Assembly (NCBI RefSeq): GCF_000760215.1
Contig: NZ_JNAW01000002.1
Span: forward strand, 466,300-530,299
Direction: 5' to 3'
Length of the DNA: 64,000 bases
Source of the DNA: Prochlorococcus sp. MIT 0603
Lineage (GTDB): Bacteria > Cyanobacteriota > Cyanobacteriia > PCC-6307 > Cyanobiaceae
The position numbers and the translations under genes are program-made. Of the stretch, positions 49,691 through 58,306 are shown piece after piece; within the stretch, counting starts at the first letter, position 1; every line of letters begins with the position of its first letter. The notes below the pieces were generated by a model. It did no database searches and was not told where the DNA came from. It saw only the letters and a program-made list of their open reading frames with translations.

Positions 49691-49740
49691 GACTCGTGCT
49701 AGGTCTATTCTTAAGTCTATTGTGAGATTAATGGTAACAA
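49691..49740. repeat. Diverged partial copy of the tandem element
   Basis: This stretch aligns with the right ends of the two tandem copies at 49967-50091 and 50120-50246: it shares ATGGTAACAA exactly with the second copy, and TCTATTCTTAAGTCTATTGTGAG matches only in part (TATTCT, AGTCT/GACTT, GTGAG/CTGAG). Homology is likely but weaker than between the two main copies. Confidence 0.4.
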
Positions 49741-49863
49741 ATAAAATTGCTCTTTAAATATGTAGAGCCAAGGTATTCATAGGTTAAGAATAATTTTAAT
49801 TGGAAAAGGCTATTAAGTTTAATAATCCTAGAAATACGTACTAGCTATGTCCAAGCAATACTG

Positions 49864-49933
49864 CCCCTTCGAAAACCATTGCAATTAAAGGGGTTAAGCG
49901 CTTGCGTAACTGCTTTAAAGACAGTTACGCAAG
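49864..49933. ncRNA. Two-stem element with perfect 12-bp hairpin, candidate small RNA
   Basis: Stem 1: CCCCTT (49864-49869) with AAGGGG (49888-49893), 18-nt loop. Stem 2: CTTGCGTAACTG (49901-49912) with CAGTTACGCAAG (49922-49933), loop CTTTAAAGA, a perfect 12-bp hairpin much richer in GC than the surroundings. The two stems lie 7 nt apart. No U run follows on either strand, so it is not a plain terminator. I cannot match it to a known RNA (not tmRNA, RNase P, SRP or 6S by sequence). Confidence 0.45.
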
Positions 49934-49966
49934 ATTTCGTTCCAACAAGGCTCCCTTTATCCGTTG

Positions 49967-50091
49967 TAGTTGCCTCCTTCACATGCTAATTGTGAAAATC
50001 TTCTCAGCAAAGCATTAAATTGATTATCATGAATCTCATGTAGGACTCTCATATAGACTCACACTAAGACTTATCTGAGAATAATTGTAAC
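49967..50091. repeat. Tandem element, copy A
   Basis: Starts with TAGTTGCCTCCTTCACATG and ends with CTGAGAATAATTGTAAC. The right 64 nt align without gaps to copy B with 50 matches. The left 35 nt also align with one gap. The period between the copies is 153 nt. A TGTTCTTTTT follows 9 nt after the end and is matched in copy B by TGTTCTTCTT. Confidence 0.75.
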
Positions 50092-50119
50092 TGCATGATG
50101 TGTTCTTTTTAGATTTAAT

Positions 50120-50246
50120 TAGTTGCTCCCTTCGCAAGCTAATCGGGTAAAATCTTTAGGAGACGAATAATGCATCTCTTGTCATGCATCTCACATGGGA
50201 CTGCTATATAGACTTATTCTAGGACTTAGCTGAGAATCATGGTAAC
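50120..50246. repeat. Tandem element, copy B
   Basis: Starts with TAGTTGCTCCCTTCGCAAG and ends with CTGAGAATCATGGTAAC. It is the partner of copy A. The similarity continues past the end (TGTTCTTCTTGAATTT against TGTTCTTTTTAGATTT after copy A) up to about 50270, just before the methyltransferase ATG at 50279. Confidence 0.75.
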
Positions 50247-50278
50247 AATCTTTGCCTGTTCTTCTTGAATTTATTTAT

Positions 50279-51652
50279 ATGATTAAAACATCGATAGAAA
50301 AATCAGATCTTCTAATCGTTAAGTGCGTTGATATTGATCAATCTGGTTATGGTGTTTGTACTTTCAATGCACAGGTTATTATTGTCCCTGGTTTAACTGT
50401 TGGAGATGAAGCTTTAGTTAGAAGCGAATATATATTAAGAGGGACATGGTACGGAAGTATAAAATCTATTAGAACATTATCTGCTCACAGAGTAAAACCT
50501 GCCTGTTATGTATTTGACCAATGTGGAGGATGCACTCTTCAGCACACACTATATACTCAGCAAAATTTATTAAAACAGAAGATATTGAATGATTCACTTA
50601 TGAGGATTGCTAACATTAAAGATTTTCCTATTACTTCACACCTGAATCCTACTAATTATTATAACTACAGGAACAAAGCAATTATTCCAACTGAAGTCCA
50701 ATCAGATGGATCATTTATAATTGGATATTATAAAAGAGGTTCTCATACTATTGTCGATATAAATTCCTGTCCTATATTGACAGATCAGATGAATGAGATT
50801 TATAAAATAATACAGAATTCTTTTGCTAATAATAAATTCCTATTTGTTCCCCAAAACAGTCCACTTAGATCTATAACACATATTTATATTAGACATTCTA
50901 TAAGAACTAACGAGATTTTAATTGCATTTATATCTAAAAGATCTATTTCTTATTACTTATCATCATTTGCCAATTATTTTAAACAACAAGAATATAATAT
51001 AGTTGGATTTGTTAATAATATACAGCCTCAAGATACAAATACTATATTAGGAACTAGATCCGAGATCATATATGGAAGGAATTATATAAACGAAAGGTTT
51101 TGTAACTTGTATTTTAAGATTGGTATAAGGTCTTTTTTTCAAATTAATATAATTGAAGCAGAGAAGGCAGTAAATCTCATTTTAGATCATGTTACCAAGA
51201 CATATAAGTGTAAACGTATAATAGATGCATATTCTGGGATCGGTACTATATCATTACCATTAGCCAAGACAGGATTAGATATTATAGGAGTTGAAATTAA
51301 TAGTGAAGCATATAAACTTTCATTAGAGAATATAATTGCCAATTCAATTAAAAATGTAAATTATATTCTTGGTGATGTAAGCAAATCCCTTTCTAATATT
51401 TTACAAAGTAGTGATTACTTGATAGTAGATCCACCAAGAAAAGGCCTTGATAAATCTATTATAGATTTAATTCTAAACAAACAACCTCAAAATATAGCCT
51501 ACTTGAGTTGTAATCCCTCAACTTTAGGTAGAGACCTTTCCTTATTATTAAAAGGAGATTTATACAAAATCAATAATATTTATTCTTTTGACTTCTTTCC
51601 TCAAACAATGCATTTAGAAAGTTTGGTTTTTCTTACAATATCATCTTCTTAA
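50279..51652 (+). CDS. rlmD: 23S rRNA (uracil-5-)-methyltransferase, RlmD/RumA family
   Basis: SAM-dependent methyltransferase making 5-methyluridine in rRNA. An N-terminal TRAM-like domain (about 1-60) is followed by the iron-sulfur cysteines in CYVFDQCGGCTLQH plus a later Cys in INSCPIL, then the Rossmann fold with IDAYSGIGTISLPLA, VDPPRKGLD and the catalytic LSCNPSTLGRDL. 457 residues from the ATG at 50279. A TTG at 50252 would add nine residues, but those bases belong to the repeat element, so ATG is preferred. The exact target uridine cannot be told. Its end overlaps convergent pheT by 12 nt. Confidence 0.88.
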   Translation: MIKTSIEKSDLLIVKCVDIDQSGYGVCTFNAQVIIVPGLTVGDEALVRSEYILRGTWYGSIKSIRTLSAHRVKPACYVFDQCGGCTLQHTLYTQQNLLKQKILNDSLMRIANIKDFPITSHLNPTNYYNYRNKAIIPTEVQSDGSFIIGYYKRGSHTIVDINSCPILTDQMNEIYKIIQNSFANNKFLFVPQNSPLRSITHIYIRHSIRTNEILIAFISKRSISYYLSSFANYFKQQEYNIVGFVNNIQPQDTNTILGTRSEIIYGRNYINERFCNLYFKIGIRSFFQINIIEAEKAVNLILDHVTKTYKCKRIIDAYSGIGTISLPLAKTGLDIIGVEINSEAYKLSLENIIANSIKNVNYILGDVSKSLSNILQSSDYLIVDPPRKGLDKSIIDLILNKQPQNIAYLSCNPSTLGRDLSLLLKGDLYKINNIYSFDFFPQTMHLESLVFLTISSS

Positions 51653-54136
51653 TTCTACTGACAACTCTTTTTCTAATCTTTTGATTATTTTTTCGTGAAT
51701 AGGCAGCATTTCCTCTTCTTTTAAAGTTTCTTTGTTCTTTCTATATGTAATTCTAAATGTTTGACTGATTTGATCTTGAGAAAGATTACTACCAGAGTAT
51801 TTGTCCAGTAATATAACATTTTCGACAATTGGCTTGCCTGTTTTCATTATTAGTTTGATAATCATAGCAGAGTTCACATTTAAATCAGTAATTAGAGCAA
51901 TATCTCTTTCCATAGCTGGAACTGTTGCATATTTTTTGAATTTAGGTATTAGTTTATTCCTCCTCGTACTTGCATTAAGTATTAATGTCAAATCTAGTTC
52001 AAAGAGATATAAAGCTTGCTCACAATCATATTTTGCTGCGATTTTTGGGTGGATTTGGCCAAATCTACCTAGGGTTTTACCTTCTAATATTAGATTAGAT
52101 GATTTGCCTGGATGAAATAATAAATCAGATTCCAACTGAATGTCTTCAATGTTAATTTTAAGTGATCTAAAGACAGACTCTATAAGCCCTCTTGCTTCGA
52201 AATAATCTAAGCTATCTCTTTTAGAGGTTGCTTGCCATTGGCCGATATGTCTATTACCTGTAATTGCACCGCCCAATATACTTTTTTCTTCTATTAATTT
52301 GTCGTTGTTAATATATATTTTACCTACTTCAAATAACCAACATCCATTGTTCCCAAAGTCAATATTCCTTTTGCAGATATTAATATGTTCCTCCCATAAG
52401 TTATTTCTCATATGACTAGTCTCTGACAGTAATGGGTTGTATATAGGAATTCTGTCCTTATTCACCTTATCTTGGGCGACTAGAGATGAAGTAACAACTT
52501 CCTGAAAACCAGCTGAGACAAAGCTCTCCTTAATTTGTCTGTCGATGTTTTGCTCAGCTGATAAGCCTCCTGGCCTTATTGGGTCAGGAAGGTTTGAATC
52601 AAATTTGTCATATCCTATAAGGCGGGCTATTTCCTCAATTAAATCTATCTCCCTAAGAAGATCATTAGTTCTATTTGGAGGCACTTTTACATCCCATCCA
52701 TCTTTATTCATAGTAGTAATGCAGCCTAGTAAAGTAAGGGATTCTTCAATCTCAGTCTCCAATAGCAGCCTTGTTTTAGAAGATATTTCATGTTGATTTA
52801 CGGACTGATCTTTACTACTATTTGAATTATCTATCTTCACCACACCAAGTATTTTATCTATTCTATCTTTCCTTAATAAGATTGATTTTGACGACTCTTT
52901 TAATACTCTATTAATCCATCTACCTTTCACATTACAATCAAACTTATCCTTAAATAATTGAATTGCTCTTGTAGCAGAATCTATTGTCATTTCTGAAGAA
53001 ACCCCTTTCTCAAATCGGCTACTAGATTCTGTTCTATTGCCAATCTCTCTAGCAGATGTCCTAACCATATTTTGAGGAAAAGAAGCCGCTTCAAGCCATA
53101 CCCTATTTGTTTTAGAATTTACTGCTGTGTTAGCACCACCTATTACTCCTGCTATAGCTATAGCTATGTCTCCACAAGTAATGACATTTATCTTTTCATT
53201 TAACTTGTATTCCTTATCGTCAATTCCAATGAATAATTCATCCTTAATAGCTTTTCTAATCCCAAAATCTGTTTGATTTACTTTTTTATTTAGAAGTTTG
53301 TCTAATAGATCAGCATCAAAGGCGTGGAGTGGCTGGCCTTGTTCAACCATTACATAGTTCGTGATATCGACTATTGCATTTATAGACCTTAAACCAATGT
53401 TTTTTAGAAGGTTTTGTAATTCCCAGCTAGAAGGAATGTTACCGTCAAGACCTGTTATTTCATGAAGTGAATAAATTAAAGTTTCAGTTTTGATATCTTT
53501 AGTTTTTAGATTAGGGCTAAATATTTTATATCCATTATTTTTTTCAATTAAAGGTAATGTCAATTTAGATTTTTTGATAGCTGATACTTCTCTAGCAATT
53601 CCAACCATAGACATCCCATCAGGCCTATTTGCAGTAATAGCAAGATCTAAGATTATGTCGTTATACCCAAAAATCTTAATAGGGCTTTCTCCTGGGTTAG
53701 GCAGTGTTCTTTTAAGCTCTTCTAATACAGCAATGCCTTCTGAACTTGAACTGATACCAAGTTCTTCATAAGAGCAGATCATCCCTTGGCTAAATTCCCC
53801 TCTTATTTCACTTTCCTTAATTTTCAAATCCACGGCCTTTAGATATGCTCCTTCTAGAGCAACTAATACATGCATATCTTTTTCGACATTAGAAGCCCCG
53901 CAAACGATTTGCAAATATTTTGTTTTGCCAACGTTAACAGAACAAATATTTAATTTATTTGCATTTGGATGTGGTTTAACCTCTGATATATATCCAATTA
54001 CAATGTTATTAAAAGCTGATGAAAGGTCAATAAGGTCATCAACCTCAAATCCTGCCATAGAAAGCGATTCACTGATATCATCGATGCCACTAGAGATCTC
54101 TACTAATTCTTTTAACCAGGAAAATGAAACCTTCAT
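51641..54136 (-). CDS. pheT: Phenylalanyl-tRNA synthetase beta subunit
   Basis: Beta chain of the alpha2beta2 synthetase that charges tRNA-Phe and edits misacylated tyrosine. The 831-residue protein has the N-terminal tRNA-binding (EMAP-like) domain with NKLNICSVNVGKTKYLQIVCGASNV, B3/B4 editing domain, B5 domain and the ferredoxin-fold C-terminus (KFKKYATVPAMERDIALI). Full length. Start ATG at 54136, divergent from the L33 remnant and rpsR. pheS is not in the window. Confidence 0.96.
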   Translation of the reverse strand: MKVSFSWLKELVEISSGIDDISESLSMAGFEVDDLIDLSSAFNNIVIGYISEVKPHPNANKLNICSVNVGKTKYLQIVCGASNVEKDMHVLVALEGAYLKAVDLKIKESEIRGEFSQGMICSYEELGISSSSEGIAVLEELKRTLPNPGESPIKIFGYNDIILDLAITANRPDGMSMVGIAREVSAIKKSKLTLPLIEKNNGYKIFSPNLKTKDIKTETLIYSLHEITGLDGNIPSSWELQNLLKNIGLRSINAIVDITNYVMVEQGQPLHAFDADLLDKLLNKKVNQTDFGIRKAIKDELFIGIDDKEYKLNEKINVITCGDIAIAIAGVIGGANTAVNSKTNRVWLEAASFPQNMVRTSAREIGNRTESSSRFEKGVSSEMTIDSATRAIQLFKDKFDCNVKGRWINRVLKESSKSILLRKDRIDKILGVVKIDNSNSSKDQSVNQHEISSKTRLLLETEIEESLTLLGCITTMNKDGWDVKVPPNRTNDLLREIDLIEEIARLIGYDKFDSNLPDPIRPGGLSAEQNIDRQIKESFVSAGFQEVVTSSLVAQDKVNKDRIPIYNPLLSETSHMRNNLWEEHINICKRNIDFGNNGCWLFEVGKIYINNDKLIEEKSILGGAITGNRHIGQWQATSKRDSLDYFEARGLIESVFRSLKINIEDIQLESDLLFHPGKSSNLILEGKTLGRFGQIHPKIAAKYDCEQALYLFELDLTLILNASTRRNKLIPKFKKYATVPAMERDIALITDLNVNSAMIIKLIMKTGKPIVENVILLDKYSGSNLSQDQISQTFRITYRKNKETLKEEEMLPIHEKIIKRLEKELSVELRR

Positions 54137-54252
54137 TTGTTTTTTAACTATTAGCTGATCCTACTTTTTCAGGGGAATGTTTTTTAAAGTTCTCGTGAGC
54201 TTGTAGGATAAGCATTCAACTATACGTATTGCTAAAGTAACTCTACGTCCTT

Positions 54253-54418
54253 ATGACAAAAACAAGGACGTCCGGATAAAATTACCCTCGGGTCCGATAA
54301 TTTCCGGAAAACTCCTTCCAAGCTATTTATCTGTCTTTAATTACACTACCAAAGCTTCTAAATCATGAAGGATACTCGCTTCAGCAATAAACCAACTCCT
54401 TTCATGGAGATTCAATAA
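54253..54418 (+). pseudogene. rpmG: Decayed 50S ribosomal protein L33 gene
   Basis: The place between pheT and rpsR is where marine picocyanobacteria carry rpmG. Translating in changing frames recovers L33 pieces in order: ATG then, one base off, KNKDVRI (54258-54278); in another frame ITLGSDNFRKTPSK (54281-54322) matching ITLECTECR with the zinc cysteines replaced by Ser and Phe; then VFNYTTK (54333-54353) for VSRYTTE; and [10 protein letters not shown]-stop (54386-54418) for the NKMT-HKEIK end. At least four frame changes and a shortened length (166 against about 195 nt) exclude a working product. L33 is dispensable in some bacteria; another copy may exist elsewhere. Confidence 0.72.
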
Positions 54419-54455
54419 AAATTATTTTTTTAACCAAGCACCAACTCAAATAACA

Positions 54456-54677
54456 ATGCCAAATTCCTTCTTTAAAAAAAAGCTCTCTCCTATCAAACCT
54501 GGCGAACCAATAGATTATAAGGATGTTGAAACCCTCAAAAAATTCATTACAGAGCGAGGGAAAATACTTCCCAGAAGGTTAACTGGCTTGACAGCTCAAC
54601 AACAAAGAGATCTAACTACAGCTGTAAAGAGAGCTAGGATTATAGCCCTTTTGCCATTTGTAAATCCCGAAGGTTAA
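54456..54677 (+). CDS. rpsR: 30S ribosomal protein S18
   Basis: Small-subunit ribosomal protein at the platform near the S6 site. The 73-residue sequence contains the diagnostic [50 protein letters not shown] spread over residues 18-68 (given here in part only by its landmarks [32 protein letters not shown]). It follows the L33 remnant by 37 nt, and no clear ribosome-binding sequence precedes its ATG. RNase II follows 63 nt later. Confidence 0.97.
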   Translation: MPNSFFKKKLSPIKPGEPIDYKDVETLKKFITERGKILPRRLTGLTAQQQRDLTTAVKRARIIALLPFVNPEG

Positions 54678-54740
54678 TATGCATAAGAAAAGGTATATGT
54701 AAAATGTAAAAAAGGGTCCATAGATATAAGATTTTAGAAG

Positions 54741-56039
54741 ATGATTACTAAAGATTTAAAAGATCCTTTATATTTATCTTTAATTTCTGATATAAAGAAA
54801 AAAAATAGAGATATCATCACATCAAAAAATAGTTTTTTAAATCTAACTAAACTTAAAACCTATTCTATTGATGATAAAAATACAATCGAAATTGATGATG
54901 CATTCTCAATTCAAAAAATAGAAAATAAAACATATTTATGGATACATATAGCAAGTCCATCAGTTCTTATACCAATCAATAATGAAATTTCAATAAGAGC
55001 ATCAAGACTAAGTTCAACAATATATGACCCTGAATCTATTTCTTATATGTTCCCCAAAGAATTAGTTATTGAGTGCTTAAGTCTAAGTAGAAAAAGAGAA
55101 TGTGTTGCCTTAAGTATGGCCTTAGAAATAAGCGATAATGGCAATATTGTAGGTTATAAAATATTTAATAGTATTGTAAGGCTTACTTATAATTTAACTT
55201 ATGAGGAGGCTGATGAAATTCTTGATTATCAACCTAAGGAAGAGTCAGATCTTATTGAAATATTTAATATATTAAATATTTATTCAATAATACGTAAATC
55301 TAATGGTTCCTTGTCATTGAATGAACCACAGGGTTTTTTCTATGAAGAAAATAATAATTTATACTTTAAAGTCAAGGAATTTTCTCCATCTCGAAAGTTA
55401 GTAAGCGAGTCAATGATTTTGTTTGGTTCATTAATAGCTAATTACTGTCGAAATAATTCGATTGATATCCCATATAGAAATCAACAAGCTCCAACAACTA
55501 AACTGCCAACCTCTCAAACAATTAATAGTCATAATCACCTACATATCTACAATTACATCGTAAAGTCTAAGTTATCTAAATCAACAATTGACATAAGACC
55601 TACTGGACATTTTAGTCTAGGCTTAAAGGAATATACACATGCAACCTCTCCTTTAAGAAGGTATATTGATTATATTACGCATTACCAAGTTATTTCACAT
55701 ATAAATAATGAGCCTCTAATACCGATTAATATTCTTATAGAAAAAATTAGTCAATATAATAAAAGGTCATTAAATAATTCATTAATTTCCAGAAATAATC
55801 AAAGGGAAATGATTTTGAGATATTTAGGTAAATATCTAAGTAAAAATAGAGAAGTAATCTTTCTAAGATGGCTTATTAAGAACAAAAATATTGCTCTAAT
55901 ATTTTACAAAGAGCTATATTTAGATATAGTCACCATACTTTATGGTGACATGGAATTTCAATTAGGAGATGAATTTAGTATTAATATTGATTCTATAGAC
56001 ATAGATAAAGATAATATTCATGCTCATTTAATTACCTAA
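54741..56039 (+). CDS. RNase II/R family exoribonuclease, compact form
   Basis: 3'-5' exoribonuclease of the RNB family (432 residues). The catalytic aspartates are in SIDDKNTIEIDDAFSIQ (about residues 45-60), the RNB end motif is EYTHATSPLRRYIDYITHYQVI, and GPxTSP-like residues are preserved, so the active site looks intact. N-terminal cold-shock domains are missing and the C-terminal S1-like part is very short, as is usual for the picocyanobacterial version. ATG at 54741. Confidence 0.9.
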   Translation: MITKDLKDPLYLSLISDIKKKNRDIITSKNSFLNLTKLKTYSIDDKNTIEIDDAFSIQKIENKTYLWIHIASPSVLIPINNEISIRASRLSSTIYDPESISYMFPKELVIECLSLSRKRECVALSMALEISDNGNIVGYKIFNSIVRLTYNLTYEEADEILDYQPKEESDLIEIFNILNIYSIIRKSNGSLSLNEPQGFFYEENNNLYFKVKEFSPSRKLVSESMILFGSLIANYCRNNSIDIPYRNQQAPTTKLPTSQTINSHNHLHIYNYIVKSKLSKSTIDIRPTGHFSLGLKEYTHATSPLRRYIDYITHYQVISHINNEPLIPINILIEKISQYNKRSLNNSLISRNNQREMILRYLGKYLSKNREVIFLRWLIKNKNIALIFYKELYLDIVTILYGDMEFQLGDEFSINIDSIDIDKDNIHAHLIT

Positions 56040-56119
56040 GTACATAGATTTTTACTTTAATACTTGTGTTTAATATAATATATAAGGTATATTAGAGATA
56101 ATTTCACAAATTATTTAAT

Positions 56120-57649
56120 TTGACTATAACTATTACCACTCCATTATATTATGTTAATGATAAGCCACATCTTGGAAGTACTTATACAACAATTGCAACT
56201 GATGTATTAGCTCGCTTCCACAGGCTAACAGGAGAGGAAGTTATATTTATCACTGGAGTGGATGAGCATGGTCAGAAAATTCAACGTACAGCTAAAGAAA
56301 ATAAGATTAGCCCTATAGATCATTGTAATAAAGTCTCTAAAAAGTATAAAGATTTATGGCGGCTATGGTCAATATCAAATAACCGCTTTGTAAGGACTAC
56401 ATCATTAAAACATATAGATCTGGTATACGAGTTTTTCTGTAGAGTTAAGGCAAATGGAGATATACGCCTTGGGCAACAAGAAGGTTGGTATTGTGTCGGC
56501 TGTGAAGAATATAAAGATATAGATTCAAACATAGATAATCCGACATGTCCTATTCATCAAAAAAATCTTGAGTGGAGGGACGAAGAGAATTTATTCTTTT
56601 GTCTTTCCAATTATCAGGAGGAAATAGAGGAGATAATTTCCAATCCTACTTTTATTCAGCCTCTATCTAGACAAAATGAGATAAAAAACTTTGTGGCTAA
56701 AGGCCTAAAGGATTTTTCAATCTCAAGAAAAAATGTTGATTGGGGAATACCAGTTCCAGGCTATAAAGGTCATACTTTCTATGTATGGTTTGATGCACTT
56801 TTAGGATATATTTCAGCACTATTTAATGACGATGAAAACATTGATCTAAATTTAGTGAATAATAAAGGTTGGCCAGCAGATCTTCATTTGATAGGTAAGG
56901 ATATTCTTAGATTTCATGCAATATACTGGCCAGCAATGCTAATGTCAGCAAAATTGAGTCTTCCTCGAAAAGTCTTTGGCCATGGTTTCTTAACAAGAGA
57001 AGGCCAAAAAATGGGTAAATCCCTAGGCAATGTCCTTGATCCAGAAGTATTGCTAAAAGACTATGGAGAGGATGCTATTAGATGGTATTTATTAAGCGAC
57101 TTTAAATTTGGTCAAGATGGTGATTATCAAGAAAAACGTTTTATAGATTTGGTTAATAATGACCTTGCTAACACAATTGGCAATTTATTAAATAGAACAA
57201 GTTCGATGGCCCGTAAATGGTTTGCAGAAGATAGCAACTCATTTACCGTTGAAATTAAACAAAATAAACTAAGAGATTTATCTGAGTTAACAATTAAGGA
57301 TGTTATCGGTAAATATCATAATCTGTATTTAAAAGAGGCTTGTCAATCGATAATTAATCTCGCTTCAGAAGCAAATTTATATTTAAATGATAATGAACCA
57401 TGGAAATTAATAAAAGATTCTAAAAACGAACAAATAGTTAGATATCATTTATATAATGTCCTCGAATCCTGTAGGATAGTAGCAATATTATTATTACCCA
57501 TAGTTCCCAATTTAAGTAGAAAAATGTTATTACAGTTATCTTATCCAGAGCCAAAAAGCAATTGGAATGAAGATCTCATTTGGGGCAAACTAAAATCAAT
57601 TACTCAACTTCCAGATCCTCAACCAATCATACCCAAAATAGAAAAATAA
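56120..57649 (+). CDS. metG: Methionyl-tRNA synthetase
   Basis: Class I enzyme that charges both initiator and elongator tRNA-Met. The HIGH-type motif is YYVNDKPHLGSTYTTIATDV, zinc ligands are in WYCVGCEEY and TCPIHQK, and KMGKSLGNVLDP replaces KMSKS as in many relatives. 509 residues; the C-terminal EMAP dimerisation domain is missing. The reading frame begins with TTG at 56120, since no ATG precedes the conserved TTPLYYVND. The lptC gene starts 3 nt after its stop. Confidence 0.95.
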   Translation: MTITITTPLYYVNDKPHLGSTYTTIATDVLARFHRLTGEEVIFITGVDEHGQKIQRTAKENKISPIDHCNKVSKKYKDLWRLWSISNNRFVRTTSLKHIDLVYEFFCRVKANGDIRLGQQEGWYCVGCEEYKDIDSNIDNPTCPIHQKNLEWRDEENLFFCLSNYQEEIEEIISNPTFIQPLSRQNEIKNFVAKGLKDFSISRKNVDWGIPVPGYKGHTFYVWFDALLGYISALFNDDENIDLNLVNNKGWPADLHLIGKDILRFHAIYWPAMLMSAKLSLPRKVFGHGFLTREGQKMGKSLGNVLDPEVLLKDYGEDAIRWYLLSDFKFGQDGDYQEKRFIDLVNNDLANTIGNLLNRTSSMARKWFAEDSNSFTVEIKQNKLRDLSELTIKDVIGKYHNLYLKEACQSIINLASEANLYLNDNEPWKLIKDSKNEQIVRYHLYNVLESCRIVAILLLPIVPNLSRKMLLQLSYPEPKSNWNEDLIWGKLKSITQLPDPQPIIPKIEK

Positions 57650-57652
57650 CTA

Positions 57653-58306
57653 ATGTATATGCAAGTTATCCAGAAAAGTAGATTATCAATCTTATTCTTG
57701 TTTTTTCTTATATCATCATGCTCTTCCAATAGCAATGTTGTAAAAGAAATATCTGTCAACTCTTTTAAATTTAAAGATATCAAGTTAGAGCAATTAGATA
57801 AGAACGGACTAAGACGATTTTTATTTGTAACTAAAAACGCAAGTTTAGATGAATCATCTAAAACTATATATGCGACAAATCCTCTTGTTACCTTCTATCA
57901 TAACAAGAAACCATCATATACTATTAGGGCAAAGGAGGCATCACTTATCAATAACGGTGAAACAGTTCTATTAGAGAATGACGTCTTAATGAGTAGTCTT
58001 AAGAAAAGTAACCTAATACTAAAGACTAATAAAGTACTATGGATAAAAGATAGTTCAACAGCAATTTTAGATGGTTTTGTAGAGTCTACAATAAATGGTT
58101 CTAGTTTTGTTTCTGATAGTGCTATTTACAAGCATAAAATTAACACAATAGAGTTCAATGGGGTTAAGAATTATTTTTATAGAGATGCTACATCTAGCTC
58201 TATAATATCTGTAGCTGCCGATCAGGCTATATGGTATGGCAACAAAAAAAAGCTAGAATTTAATTCATCTGGTAAGCAAGTAAAGACTAATATAAAATTA
58301 TATTAG
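57653..58306 (+). CDS. lptC: LptC-family LPS-export lipoprotein
   Basis: A 217-residue protein resembling LptC, the periplasmic bridge that hands lipopolysaccharide from the inner-membrane transporter to LptA. The N-terminus has a basic start, a hydrophobic core and a lipobox ending FLISSC (Cys about residue 23), so it is a lipoprotein. The rest is a repetitive beta structure typical of the family (ETVLLENDVLMSSLKKSNLILKTNKVLW). Either ATG at 57653 or the second at 57659 may be used. It overlaps the convergent CCB-type gene by 4 nt. Confidence 0.75.
   Translation: MYMQVIQKSRLSILFLFFLISSCSSNSNVVKEISVNSFKFKDIKLEQLDKNGLRRFLFVTKNASLDESSKTIYATNPLVTFYHNKKPSYTIRAKEASLINNGETVLLENDVLMSSLKKSNLILKTNKVLWIKDSSTAILDGFVESTINGSSFVSDSAIYKHKINTIEFNGVKNYFYRDATSSSIISVAADQAIWYGNKKKLEFNSSGKQVKTNIKLY

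Larger units (their letters stand above)
49604..50278. other. 675-nt intergenic region with hairpins and tandem repeats
   Basis: Between the RHH/J-domain gene and the rRNA methyltransferase gene, both plus strand. From left to right: a 9-bp hairpin just after the upstream stop, a diverged repeat copy, about 120 nt of plain AT-rich sequence, a double stem region with a perfect 12-bp hairpin, and two tandem copies of a roughly 125-nt element reaching the methyltransferase start. No open frame of convincing length lies in it. The density of structure suggests one or more small RNA genes. Confidence 0.7.

Noticed and set aside
49967-50246. CRISPR array
   Set aside because: Only two imperfect 125-nt units, no short identical repeats with unique spacers, no cas genes.
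50252-50278. Longer start of the rRNA methyltransferase at TTG 50252
   Set aside because: These codons are part of the repeat element shared with copy A, and the conserved protein begins after ATG 50279.
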